DNA of 64,000 nucleotides. Origin: Elephas maximus indicus (taxonomy: Eukaryota; Chordata; Mammalia; Proboscidea; Elephantidae). The position numbers and the translations under genes were made by a program. The stretch is from positions 1,674,001 through 1,738,000 of the forward strand of contig NC_064844.1 of the NCBI RefSeq assembly GCF_024166365.1, written 5' to 3'. The notes under the pieces were generated by a model that was not told the DNA's origin, did not search any database, and was given only the letters and a program-made list of their open reading frames with translations. Positions 1 through 10,600 of this stretch are shown here, one piece after another (position 1 is the first letter of the stretch; every line of letters begins with the position of its first letter).

Positions 1-2596
1 CCAACAGATCATTTAAAATCCTAGTTCCATGGCCCATGTATTTTTTAGTCCTAGTCATAAGCAATGAACGAATGCGTGGGGTAGCTTTGGATATAAAAGT
101 TAATTAGGCCTCAGAAGAGAATAGTTCCATTTTTATTGGTTCTGGGTACCGGAGATACCTTTGATACACCTTTTCGTTCAGCCCTTTTTGACCTTCTTGG
201 TGGGAACTGCACATGGGCCAGACGCTCAGGCTTGTTTGGTCCCGGATGCCAGTTTTCTGTTACTCTGCTTGCTCTCCAGAAGAGCATTCCACTACAGTCA
301 GTGTCATTTGAATTTCATAATTATGAATAACTTCAATTATGAAATCACACCCCAAAAAATCTAATCTTACCTCCACTTCAGCACCAAGGTACAGAAAAAT
401 GTGCTATTTCATCAGAGGTTTTAGCTCAGCGAGAGATTTCATATAACTCCGTAGGTGGTATTACCTGAGCACAGGAATATTCAGGGGAGAAGCTGAACTC
501 CCAGTCAGAACCTCATTCTTATTTTTATCACAAGTCTATTGTACTTAGTATCCTCCCCCCTTACAAGGCCAGTGTACAGTGCTCATAAAAGGGGTAACAG
601 CAGTCACCAGCAAACATCCTTAGTGACCGTGGAATTCCACAAAAGGCAGCCTTCTCTGTATCCCACCCTTTCTATAGAAATGCCTGTCAAAACAAGGGGA
701 TAAAAATATTGTTTCCTGCAATTAGACTTCATGTAATAAAGACACCATGTAGTAAAAATAATATGTGCTATCGATAACGCGTGGTGACGTAAATGCCCTA
801 ACTACGAGCGGGATTCTCTTCTCACACGTTACTCGCCACCGCCGTATTCTTCCTTGGGTGGTACCTTCCAGTGTAGCATAAGACAATCCATCTATTTATT
901 ATTCTGGCTGGGAAAATTCTCATTAAAATAATTACCACCATCATCTTATTATTTCCGTGCAAGTTTACTCACAGCGTTTAGGCGTTGGTATAACGTTGGA
1001 AAAAAAATGTTCTTCAGGGTTAACATTTATGTCCTCACTGTTGGTCAATCGCTCATCCCTAAAACATGAAGAAAAGAAACCAGCTGAAACCAGCCTCTGT
1101 TTTACCTCTTTCAGCTCCTGTAGTGGAAAAGCTTCTTCCTTTTAGAATATTTGAAAATTAAAAGGAATGGATCACAAATTTTCAGCATTATCAGGGGGGT
1201 ACCGGTTTTGACTTTGCTACAAACCAGGTATCATATGAATTTTGCTGAGGGTAAAGAGGTAAAAACTCAAGTCTGGGCTCAACATTGGCAGTTTTTTCTT
1301 CATCACATGAATTTTAAGAGACTGAAACCCTTAAATGAAGATAAGTAGAGACAAGCAACCCATTGCTAAAATCACACCAGCTGAAGGGGGGAAAAAAAGA
1401 GAGCTTCTTTTTGGTTTGAGGCTAATTTTTTATTTGATTTATTTAAGGTAAAATTTAAATAAAAGAAAGAAAAGAGAGCTGCAAGTTCCCAGTAAGGAGA
1501 GCTGACTTCCTATAAGATATATTTCAGGATGAGTGTATTTAAAATTTTCTACAACCTCTAAGTCAACACACACAAAACATCTATAAGCTTTAGCTTTAGG
1601 TCCTTTAGAGTCAAGTCAAAAGTAGACACTTTCACCCCAACGTGCATACAGTCAGAAGCTGGGATTGTTTTGCAAATCCGTGAATCCTGTATTTTCTCCT
1701 ATTAATTAAGCTCTGAGTTCAAGACCCAGAATTTTCAGGCGAGAGGGCCATGATTCTTTTACTGTCGTATTTGAAGAGTACTTGCTGATATCTCCTTTGC
1801 TCCCTGAGCCAGGCCACAAAACTCACTGTTGGGGGTAGTTGGGCGGGGGTTTGCCAATATAAGCCTCCGTGAGCCTTGCCTGTTTCAAATGAGAGCCAGC
1901 TAGAAAAGACCTTGATATTTAGAGAAGATGGTACCTACATAATCGGGCTCCAGAATTAATGTCTCAGAATTACTATGTGTTATAACACACTTGGAAGCTG
2001 GCTGTTTGAAATTTTTACTGCATTTTAAAATCTGAGAATTGAGAACAATAAAAAGGACATTTTCTGTATGGTGGATAGGATTTCGACGTACCTGGGAATC
2101 TAAGTGGTCTACTTTGTAAGTCTTTATTCCTGTATTAGACTTTTTTTTTTTTTCCCGAGGTCCTACTCTGTGCTGAGGTAGATAAAGGGTGAAGATGGCA
2201 GTGGCTCTGCCCTATAAGCACTAACAACTCAGCACTTGGTCATGAGATTGCTTTTATGACCTAAGTTAGCCTAAGAAATGTGCAGAGAGGCATGCGATGG
2301 TCTCTGCTGGAAACAACAACGGGCTTGCAGTTTATAACGTATGGTTTAGCTCACAGTGCAAATGGCCTGTGCTTTGTACCTATGCCAAGAGTGAAATCAT
2401 ATAATTTCCTACTGTGTGTGTTTTTACTTTATTAGCAAGCAGACACAATTACCTCTGTCTTTTTCACCGTTAGCAGCAATTGAGAATGTTTTTGTGGAAT
2501 TCATTCCTGGATTTGATAAATGTACTAAAAGCCTAAAAAAAAAAAAAAACATTTTTTTTTTTGCCTACTATGTGTTAAATCAAAAAAAAAAAAAAA
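1..2596. other. Distal 5' flank of BCL11A, no gene seen
   Basis: This is AT-rich intergenic sequence about 10-13 kb upstream of the BCL11A start. ORFs are short (75 residues or less) and none resembles a protein family I recognise. A stretch near 2155-2245 ('CTACTCTGTGCTGAGGTAG') weakly resembles the 3' end of an L2 LINE in reverse orientation. Poly(A) and poly(T) runs occur near 2143 and 2535-2597. I see nothing else I can name. Confidence 0.6.
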
Positions 2597-2752
2597 CAAG
2601 CCCATTGTTGTCGAGTGGATTCCGACTTACAGCGACCCTATAGGACAGAGCAGAACTGCCCCATAGAGTTTCCAAGGAGCGCCTGGTGGATTCGAAACAC
2701 TGACCCGTGGGTTAGCAGTTGTAGCACTTAACCACTACACCACCAGGGTTTT
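2597..2752 (-). mobile_element. AfroSINE, full-length short form
   Basis: Read on the minus strand it has the order expected of an afrotherian tRNA-derived SINE: a 5' 'CCCTGGTGGTGTAGTGGTTAAG' region, a degenerate B box, a body with 'GGAAACTCTATGGGGCAGTTC', and a tail ending in a poly(A) run. On the plus strand the poly-A at 2582-2595 abuts its 3' end. The roughly 45 bp just downstream closely match those downstream of the copy at 4645-4764. Confidence 0.88.
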
Positions 2753-3289
2753 CTCCAGTCAGATAGAACAGACAAAAGGAATTACCCTTCTTCCCGAAGA
2801 TACATTCACAAATGCATGCTGGGAATAGTCTATACTATTGCCTACAAAACAAATGGAAGAACAGAAAAGCTCTTTTCTCAAAAGCAACTAGTTAAGCTGT
2901 TCAATAACACTGTGAAACTGTAAAAACAAAAGCTTATCACAGACATACAGACAACCCTGACCAAACCTCATTATTTACCACTCTCACTTCTAGGAAACCA
3001 AGTTCCTTCTCCAGAAAGTAAAAATCAGAAGTCAGAAGTGACCTGAGCTGAGTCGCCTGAGATGGATTCTTATGAAAGGCTTGAAAAAAAAGGCTCGAAT
3101 AGGCTTAGAACTGTTCAAATCAGCGGCATGGAGCTAGAAAGGTCAAAGGGAGGATAAATAGTGTGCATCCGTATGGCTTTGACACCTGTGACTTCATGTG
3201 ACATGCTTTTGCCTGTGTATGTGTGTCTCAGCGCCTTAAAAACAAAAGCACTCCAAAAACAGGGACCGAGCCTCATGTCTGCTCAATGC
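2753..3289. other. Intergenic stretch without recognised feature
   Basis: No ORF, RNA or repeat that I recognise, apart from the short flank at 2753-2800 that resembles 4765-4810. Composition is mixed. Confidence 0.5.
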
Positions 3290-3295
3290 GGTACT

Positions 3296-3535
3296 CCATA
3301 AAGAAAGAAAGAAAAACAATTCTTAGGATTAGATTCTTCATCTTATGGGAACCTAGAGGCTTAGAGTGTTCCGGCTGTACTTCTTCTGAGACAGATTTGT
3401 TCGTTCTTCTGGCAGTCCATGGTATATTCAATATGCTTCGGCAACACCGTAATTCAAAGGCGTCAATTCTTCTTTGATCGTCCTTATTCATTATCCAACT
3501 TTCGCATATACATGACGCGATTGAAAATACCATGG
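3296..3535 (-). pseudogene. RTE-class LINE ORF2 C-terminal remnant (inverted piece)
   Basis: The minus-strand frame at 3273-3533 encodes a peptide with 'KDDQRRIDAFELRCCRSIL' followed by 'IPWTARRTNKSV'. This is the region after the reverse transcriptase domain in RTE/BovB-type non-LTR elements, where the family usually reads close to 'DAFELWCWRRLL..IPWTARRTN'. Only about 85 residues are open, so the element is dead. A piece of the same family lies immediately downstream in the opposite orientation; 3361-3412 reverse-complemented aligns with 3548-3599 at roughly three matches in four. The pair may be an insertion with an inverted 5' part, or two separate insertions. Family assignment is by memory of the motif. 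Confidence 0.72.
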
Positions 3536-3862
3536 CTTGGGTCAGGCCCGAAGAACAGACAAACCTGTCTTGGAAGATGTACAGCCAGAATGCTCCTTAG
3601 AAATGGGGATCGCACGGCTTCGTCTCATGTACTTTGGACATGTCATCAGGAGGGACCAGTCCCTGGAGAACGACATCATGCTTGGTAAAGCAGAGGGTCA
3701 GTGAGAAAGAGCAAGACCCTCAACAAGATGGATTGACACAGTGGCTGCAACAGTGGGTTCAAACCTAGCAAAGATTGTGAGGATGGCGCAGGACCAGGTG
3801 GTGTTTTGTTCTGTTGTAGTTAGGGTCACTATGAGTTGGAACTGACTGGACAGCCCCTAACC
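3527..3862 (+). mobile_element. RTE-class LINE 3' end, plus strand
   Basis: Conceptual translation with frameshifts gives pieces such as 'RRTDKPVLEDVQPE', 'YFGHVIRRDQSLEND' and 'MLGKAEG', the familiar C-terminus of RTE-type ORF2. The 3' part, 'CAAGATGGATTGACACAGTG' through 'GGTCACTATGAGTTGGAACT', is matched by a second copy at 40335-40498. Its last roughly 30 bases resemble the AfroSINE tail. Several in-frame stops make it non-functional. Confidence 0.75.
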
Positions 3863-3906
3863 CAAACCAAAACCCACTGTCCTTGAGTCGATTCTGACTC
3901 ATAGCG
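3863..3906 (-). mobile_element. AfroSINE 3'-tail fragment
   Basis: About 45 bases, 'CCCACTGTCCTTGAGTCGAT' followed by 'TCTGACTCATAGCGA', match the reverse complement of the AfroSINE 3' tail only. The body and tRNA-like head are missing, so it is severely 5'-truncated or is the tail of an RTE copy. It abuts the LINE 3' end at 3862 tail to tail. Confidence 0.6.
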
Positions 3907-4053
3907 AGGAACAAAAGACGCTTAGATACCTGACCTCATGTAAGGGATTTTTTTTGTAGTTGTTTTTAAGAGCAAGAGAGAGAAACCAGGCAAATTGCAT
4001 ATAGCCAGGAATGGGAGAATAGAGAGATTTATTTATCTTCTACCAAGCTGCCA

Positions 4054-4226
4054 CGGAGCCCCAGTGGCACAGGGTTTAAGAGCTTGGTTGCTAACCAGAA
4101 GGTTAGCAGTTCAAATCCACCAGCTGCTGCCTGGAAACCATATGGTACAGTTCTACTCTGTCCTATAGCGTCATTCACTATGAGTCGGAATCAACTTAAT
4201 GACAGGATTTTTTTTTTTTTTTTTAA
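4054..4226 (+). mobile_element. AfroSINE, full-length short form
   Basis: Runs from 'GGAGCCCCAGTGGCACAG' through a clear B-box region 'GTTCAAATCCACC' and a body 'GGAAACCATATGGTACAGTT' to 'ATGAGTCGGAATCAACTTAA', ending in a poly(T) run at 4208-4224. A small duplication ('GCGTCATTCACTATGAG') disturbs the usual 'GGGTCGCTATGAG'. Confidence 0.88.
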
Positions 4227-4644
4227 CCAAGGTGCCACAGAAAGACAGAAAAGGGTAGACCATTTTCTACCGGAAAAGTTCCCTTTGCTGAATTTGGCAG
4301 GGAAAAAAAAAAACAAATAAATAAGTCTGATGAGCAACTATCAGCAAAAAAAAAAAAAAAGTGTCTCAGTCTCTGGAAAAGAGACCAGAATAACCCCAGC
4401 GGTTCAGTCCTCTCTGGGAACAACTGGCATGCATCCCATGTGGTTATGGCCCCAGGCATTTCACAACCCTCACAGATTTAGGAGAAACTGGCAGAGAGGG
4501 AACGTGAGCCTCGTGACATGTTTTGATGACTGCTTCCCTTTGGATACCTAGCTAATTCCAAAGGAGACCAACTAATGTCATTATGAGATGAGAACTAGTC
4601 AAGCTTAATGATATTTGGTGGTCTGATCCCAGTCAGATAAGACC
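4227..4644. other. Short intergenic stretch, no feature recognised
   Basis: Contains two A-rich runs (4302-4322 and 4347-4360) and unremarkable sequence. No credible coding frame. Confidence 0.5.
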
Positions 4645-4764
4645 AAAACCAAACCTAGTGCCGTTGAGTCCGACTCATAGTTTCCAAGGAGTTCCTGGCA
4701 GATTCGAACTGCTGACCCTTTGGTTAGCAGCTGTAGCACTTAACCACTAGGCCACCAGGGTTTC
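4645..4764 (-). mobile_element. AfroSINE with internal deletion
   Basis: Minus-strand copy with head and tail present but lacking the middle segment: 'GACTCATAG' runs directly into 'TTTCCAAGGAG', omitting the usual 'CGACCCTATAGGACAGAG' block. It is bounded by 'CCAGTCAGATAAGA' (from 4628) and 'CCAGTCAGACAGAA' (from 4767), a plausible imperfect target-site duplication. Confidence 0.85.
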
Positions 4765-5094
4765 CCCCAGTCAGACAGAACAGACAAAGGGGATTACTCT
4801 CCTTCTGGAAGTGAAAGGGTATCTAAATGCAGATGTGCTTGCTGCATAGCTCCTGGTGGGTCTTTTTAGGGGAAGTCAGTGACCTTAGGCCTTGCCAAGA
4901 ACACCTGCCTCTTGGTGGGGGGGCCACAGAGCTGCGCGTAGAAACTCACCTTAACTTGCCTACCCCCTACTCTTTATGGAGTGGCTTTTCTAAAGCAGCA
5001 AGAGTTGGAGAAGCCAAGGGTTTGAGCTTCTTATCTTACTCCTTCACTGATTGTATTTGACTGCCCTCTGGCAAACCTGTTAACTGGAGAAAAC

Positions 5095-5388
5095 ACCATC
5101 AGCGCCATCACCATCACTACCATCATCACCATCACTACCATCATCACCATCACTACCATCATCACCATCACTACCATCATCACCATCACTACCATCATCA
5201 ACATCACTACCATCATCACCATCACTACCATCATCACCATCACTACCATCATCACCATCACTACCATCATCACCATCACTACCATCATCACCATCACTAC
5301 CATCATCACCATCACTACCATCTTCACCACCATCTCTATTATCATTACCATCACCACACCACCACCACCATCACCTCCACCAGCCTGT
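5095..5388. repeat. 18-bp minisatellite (ACCATCATCACCATCACT)n
   Basis: About 13 near-perfect tandem units of the 18-base motif ACCATCATCACCATCACT, decaying at the right edge into simpler ACC/ATC triplets. Because 18 is divisible by three, all frames stay open and give artefactual ORFs of repeated Met/Val or His/Tyr/Thr. One unit carries 'CAACATC' in place of 'CACCATC'. High unit identity suggests recent expansion, so length is likely variable between individuals. Confidence 0.95.
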
Positions 5389-6125
5389 GCTCTTCATGAC
5401 AGCATCAGCCCCAGCTACGTCATCACTATCCAACATTTATTACACATTATGGTGGGTGATAATAGATAAATAGGTCTCTAGAATGTAGTTAAAAAATCTG
5501 GTCCATCAGATAATCCAGCATAGATTCGTGATCAGTCTGTCAACAAAGTCAAACAGAGAAATGCACGGTGTGCATGCACAGTCCCTGAGTGATTCAGTGC
5601 TACCCGCACCATGGTAATCATTGCTTTCAGAACAAGCCCAGTGATGCCATGAAAGCTACAGCGAAATCAGGTGTTTATATCTCTTTTATTTTTCACCAAA
5701 CTGTTGATAGATGATGTCAAAAAGACCTGTGGTACTTTAGTTCTCCTCTTTAACTCACACTTTTTCGTCAGAATGGAACACAGAATGTATACCTTTGTGT
5801 TTGTTATGAGGTTGCAACATTCTTGGCATACAGTCTTGATTTTCTAAGTTGTTTTTCATTCTCTCATGTGTTTGTGTATTGTGTGTGTATCTCACAAATA
5901 CATACTCCAAAATAATAAAAGCATAATATAGCAAAGAGTACTTGTTCAAATAAAGAACTAACTGCCTGTAAAATGTCCTTTTAGACAATGAAGTCATAGT
6001 TAAAAGTTAGCCATAAGATCATCTGAAACCACTAAAAAATCATTTCTGTGATGTTCTGTAAGGGGGAAGAGAGAGATCGCCAAAAGCTTCCTCAATTGAG
6101 TTATTTGCCTTTTATAAAACAACGT
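5389..6125. other. Intergenic stretch, no feature recognised
   Basis: AT-rich sequence with no supported coding frame, RNA gene or classified repeat. Confidence 0.5.
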
Positions 6126-6415
6126 CACATCTGGATTGATAACTGGAATTCCACCCAGTGCCATTTAAATAGCCCAAGTTATAAACCTCTTAAACTTGGG
6201 GTTTATAATAGAAACACTGACAGACCCTTAACTACAGTGCCTCTATAGTAATGAAAGCACAACTATTTCATTATAGCAGTGTCTGGCATCGCTGCTATAA
6301 TTAAGAGTCTGTCAGCGTTTCCATTATAAACCCAAATTTTAAGAGGTTTTAAACTCACATTGTTTTAAATCACACTGGGCTGAAACTTGCTTTAAAAAAT
6401 GTCAGACCAGATGTG
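6126..6415. repeat. 290-bp imperfect palindrome, MITE-like
   Basis: The two halves are inverted copies over essentially their whole length. The left arm 'CACATCTGG' (6126) pairs with 'CCAGATGTG' (6407). 'AAACCTCTTAAACTTGGG' pairs with the reverse of the right-arm 'CCCAAATTTTAAGAGGTTTT'. 'GTTTATAATAGAAACACTGA' pairs with the right-arm 'TCAGCGTTTCCATTATAAAC'. The centre, near 6243-6283, is itself palindromic around 'GCACAAC'. There is no coding capacity. This structure suits a foldback non-autonomous DNA transposon, but I do not recognise the family. Confidence 0.75.
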
Positions 6416-6996
6416 TGTGTGTGTGTATGTATGGTTTTCCTTTTTATTTACAAAAAAAAAAACAAACAAAAAAAAAACACAAAGAGGTGAAGCTCTTTTT
6501 TTTTCAGACTGAGATATGAAAAATATATATTGAAAAAATTATTCCCTTGCTAAAGCAAAAGATTCATGGAAGAGGGGGAACCAGAATAAAGTTAGAAATA
6601 TCTTTTATTTTTCGTGGTTCTGATTGTGTTTTTTACCTTTAAAAAAAAATTTTTTTTTTTTTTTTACCTTTAGAAGCGCTCTAATTTGGGAAAGCAGATT
6701 TGTGTATATTCAAAAAGCAATATTCATAAATGAATCATTTGATACTGGGTTATCTGAAAGGTATTTGATAATGTAGGCTGCTGGAGATTATGGAAATAAC
6801 TGCCATTGTGTTGTGAATTGTTCATCTGCTCTCATATTAGGGACAAGTTTTTTGGGGGCTAAGTCTAAAGGCGACTCCCATCCTTGTTGGGAATCACCTT
6901 TAGAGTTAAATGTACACTTACAATAGGGTTGCCAGGTCAAAACCTTAGTAGTTTCTGGGAGAAACTAATAGAATTTGAATGGTTATATTGGTTTCA
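6416..6996. other. Intergenic, homopolymer-rich, no gene
   Basis: Starts with a short (GT)n tract ending near 6431, followed by A-rich and T-rich runs (6452-6478, 6641-6665). No ORF or RNA gene supported. Confidence 0.5.
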
Positions 6997-7194
6997 AGGA
7001 GCCTTGGTGGCACAGTGGTTAAGTGTTGGGCTGTTAATGGAAAGGTTGCTACTGGGCTCTGTGGGAGAAAGATGTGGCAATCTGCTTCCATAAAAACCAT
7101 AAAGATTACAGCTTTGGAAATCCTGTGGGGCAGTTCTACTCTGTCTGATAGGTTTGCTATGAGTCCAGAATCCACTCGAAGGCAATTTTTTTTT
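6997..7194 (+). mobile_element. AfroSINE, long subfamily
   Basis: Head 'GGAGCCTTGGTGGCACAGTG' is followed by the extra internal block 'GGGAGAAAGATGTGGCAATC' and 'AAAGATTACAGC' that marks the longer subfamily, then 'GGGGCAGTTCTACTCTGTC' and a diverged tail with a T-run. It is the last AfroSINE before a 29-kb stretch containing none. Confidence 0.88.
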
Positions 7195-7225
7195 CCATGT
7201 CGGTTTCATTTCTGTGAAGATAGGG

Positions 7226-7290
7226 TTAATTCATTTATTCACTCAGAGTCCATTTATTGAGCACCTACTGTGTGCTGAGTATAGCACCAG
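7226..7290 (-). mobile_element. L2 LINE 3'-end fragment
   Basis: 'TTTATTGAGCACCTACTGTG' followed by 'TGCTGAGTATAGCACCAGG' is the reverse complement of the well-known L2 3' terminus. It is short and diverged, as expected for an ancient mammalian repeat. Confidence 0.65.
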
Positions 7291-7522
7291 GATGCTTCTA
7301 ATGCAGTGCATTGGACTGGCATCCTTGCTGAAGCCTGCTTGACTTTGAAGTCCATGGATGCTAAGGAACTAAATGGAGTGTTTCACTCAGCAGTGTTCCA
7401 AAGAGAACTCCTTGTTGTCTTGGGCCCCTTACTTAAATGGTGAGACTACCTCCCCCTAAATTATTCACTCAGCCCGCAGCAGCCCCGCCTAGAGACAAGC
7501 CTCAGACTTACAGCAGGTTCTG

Positions 7523-7985
7523 CCTCCTCCCTCCCTCTCCTCCTTCCCTCCATTTCCTCCCTCCCTCCCTCCCTTTCCTCCTTTCCTCCCTCCCTCCCTC
7601 CCCTCCCTCCCTCCCTCCTCCCTTCCCTTCCTCCCTCCCTTCCTTCCTTCTTCCCTTCTCTCCTTTCTTCCTCCCTCTTTCCTTCCTTCTTTCCTCCCTC
7701 CCTCCCTCCTTCCCTCTCTCCTCCCTCCCTTCCTCCCTCTTTCCCTCCCTCCCTGCCTTCCCTCCTTTCTCCCTCCCTCTCCTCCTTTCTTCCTCCCTCC
7801 CTTCCCTCATATCTTCCTCCCTCCCTTCCTTTCTTCCTCCCTCCCTTCCCTCCTTTCTCCCTTCCTTTCTTCCTCCCTCCCTTCCCTCCTTTCTCCCTCC
7901 CTCTCCTCCCTCCTTCCCTCCCTCCCTCCCTTCCCTCCTTCCCTTCTTCCTTCCCTCCTTCTTTCCCTCCCTCCTTTTTTTCCCA
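7523..7985. repeat. Polypyrimidine/polypurine tract (CCCTCCTT)n, about 460 bp
   Basis: The plus strand is almost uninterrupted C and T (rare breaks such as a G near 7754 and 'CATATC' near 7808). The mix of CTCC, CCTT and CTTTCC units is irregular. It creates spurious Ser/Pro/Leu ORFs on the plus strand and Glu/Gly/Arg/Lys ORFs on the minus strand. Long homopurine-homopyrimidine DNA with mirror symmetry can form triplex (H-DNA). It lies about 5 kb upstream of exon 1. Confidence 0.95.
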
Positions 7986-10600
7986 CTGGTCCATCCAGAA
8001 TGCAGCCTGCCAGCCAGCCAAAGGCCCAGAGCGCCTCTGGAGAAGGACGCTGGACCAACTGTTCCCTCAGGAAGCCCCCTGGGGGAAGTCTGTGCCTTTG
8101 CAGAAGGTGTAGACACTGCCCTCCAGGGGCCTCCCCAGGTCCCAGGCTCGGGTCACTCGGGGAGCAAAGGAGGAGGAAACGTCACGGGGGTGGGGCGCTG
8201 AGGGCGGCTGGGGGGAGAGCCACCCGCTTGCTCACAGCCGCTCCTCCTTTTTTATTATTTTCCCTTTGTCTTAACAAGTCCCTTAGCAAGTCCACCCCCA
8301 GGCACCCCAAATGCATCTACCAAGTGTAGAATCCAGATCTGAGCTTTATTTTTATAAAGATGAACGTACATTCTCTATTTTCCTGATCTGCCGATTAAGG
8401 GGGAAAAAAGATGAAATAAAAAGTAAGTTGGGATCGATTGTATTTTAATCATTCATTCATTTATTTATCTTTAAATCCATAAAGGTGTTTCCCCCTAAAG
8501 GCAGACAGTGAATATTTTATTTTAATCTTGTCATTTCCAGCGCGAGACAGACCTCTTAACCCTTGGTTCCCCAGCTTAGCCCGAGTGCCCAGCGCCAGGC
8601 GATCCTCCGCACCAGCGCTGGGACTGCGTTAAGCCTTCCTCATGGAGCTGTTTGTTGACCACATTCACGTTCAGAGCCCTGGAGCTAAAAGCACTTTACA
8701 CCATAAAATAAAAGCACTGTCTTTTTTTTCTAAAAGGTTACGTCTGGAGGCCACGCGGCTCATACTTCATACCGAAAACTCCTGAAAGGACCATGAAACC
8801 CTCCTTGATTTACACTCTTGCACTGCATTAGAGAGCCGATCTGCTCGGCTCTAAAAAATACGGCGGGGTTTCTAACCGACGTGAATATATGTGCATTATT
8901 TCAGAAAGTCTGTTAGAAAACTTGTCAACACATTATAAAGCATAAACCAGGACTGGGCTATTAAGTGCGGAGATCAGAGGCAGGAAGTCCTGGGGAGTCT
9001 GCTCCGCCGGCGAGATAAAAAGGGGGAGGAGGGGAGGGCTTGTCTGCCGGCCTGGACTTTACGCAGCGTCGTCATCGAAGGTTGGGAAACAGCCCAAAGC
9101 GCGTCGTTACCTCCTCAGCGGACTCAGCAGAGGTTCTACAGCCCCGAACGGAGTTAACTGACCACCAGAAAATAATTTCAACGTTGTGGTAATTTATTAC
9201 TTTTAAAAGCCACTTCTGGAAAGGTAAAATATACTTACTGTGTATCCAAAGTGCGCGCTTTTAACGTGACCTTTCACCCCCTCTACGAAACCACCTGCAT
9301 CATTAATCAATACTTATGTAATATTTTTAAACCTCTTAAAACAACGCATGTTTTTTTCCTTTAAACACACCCACAATCTCCCCTCCCCCACTTTTGGGCG
9401 CTTTAGTGAGCTTCGAGCTGCGACGAGGAAAAGGGGCGTCGCCCGGAGGGGAGACGACTGGGGAGGGGGTTCCAGGAGCGATCAGATGCCTTCCCTCAGC
9501 CCTAGTTTTCTGGACTAGGTGAAATCTGGCTGGGGGAGGGGGTGGCAGCGGAGGGCAGAGTTTCCATTTCATCCTGGACATTTTATCATGGTGAAATCAA
9601 ATGTATGTTGACGGTGGAAACCTCGCTGCCTACCTCTCCGTTGGTACCCAGGGAAAGCAGCTACAAAACTGGCTTTTTAATGCTATGTTTTAAGATGTGA
9701 TTTCGGAAAGGACCCCCTGGAATCTGGAACAAGTTCAGTAACATAGCAGACCTACTTGTAACTAAGTGCTTAATCTCCTATGATTTTTTTAAAAGAGAAA
9801 ATCAATAAAATGTTGCCAGTTATTTATAGGAAATAACCACAGATAGCGGCCCTGATGGGGTGCCGGTTTTAGAGAGCACCCAATTGTGTAATGAATTGTA
9901 ATTCAGAAGACTGTTAAATGTGAACCACAGAACCTTTCAGAGGTAATAAACTCATTACTTTTTACACTACAGCCAACCCTGAAAAGCTTTATAAACACCA
10001 TTCTATATAAATCATACATATATATTTCCCCAACACGCATTTGCCCATTTACGTACCTTCTCTACATATGGACTTTTATGGATGGATAGGAGCAATATTC
10101 AAATCTGAAATGCTCGATTCGGAAGGACTCTGGCTCACCATTGTTACCTGAAGGGGCTTTTACTTATTTTTCCAAGGCTTCCCAGTTACACTTTCTCCTT
10201 TCTTCACTTTCTAATATTCCTCCTCGCCGCCCTTCCCCGTCCCCCGCCCTACAGAGACATTCATTTGGTCATAAGGTTGGTTTAACAGACAAAAAACACC
10301 CGGTGGTGGGAGAAAGATGCTGAACTGCTCTGAAGAACTCACGGAAAAGAGGAAATGGTGTCACGCACACGCTACAGAGCCTTACTGCAAATGAGTCTTG
10401 CTTAAACAGGATTTGCGCTCCCCCCCGCTTTCTTAAACTGGAGGGAAACAGCAACAAACCGCATTTACACAAACCCACCTCAGCTCACACCCCTCATAAC
10501 GTGGGGCATCCAAATCTCCTTTTTCTTCCTTGCGGAGACCTGAAGCGTCTTCAAGCTGGACAAGCGTCCTTTTCTAATAGGTTTGAAACTTTACTAAGAT
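7986..10600. other. BCL11A upstream region, possible conserved noncoding DNA
   Basis: There is no supported coding frame. The sequence lacks recognisable interspersed repeats and has the complex, non-repetitive AT-rich texture often seen in conserved flanks of developmental regulators (for example 8340-8560 and 8860-8950). A TATA-like motif occurs at 9015. GC content rises toward the CpG domain that follows. Conservation is inference, since no alignment was possible. Confidence 0.4.
9015..9023 (+). promoter_or_regulatory. TATA-like motif ATAAAAAGG
   Basis: A lone TATA-like box followed by a G-rich stretch, 3.8 kb upstream of BCL11A exon 1. It could mark an alternative upstream or noncoding promoter, but no initiator or downstream splice donor was established. 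Confidence 0.2.

Noticed and set aside
5031..5357. 108-codon minus-strand ORF of Met-Val repeats
   Set aside because: Produced by the 18-bp minisatellite, whose unit is a multiple of three and contains no stop on this frame.
7437..8201. 254-codon plus-strand and 202-codon minus-strand ORFs over the polypyrimidine tract
   Set aside because: Ser/Pro/Leu and Glu/Gly/Arg/Lys strings are direct translations of simple CCT/CTT repeats.
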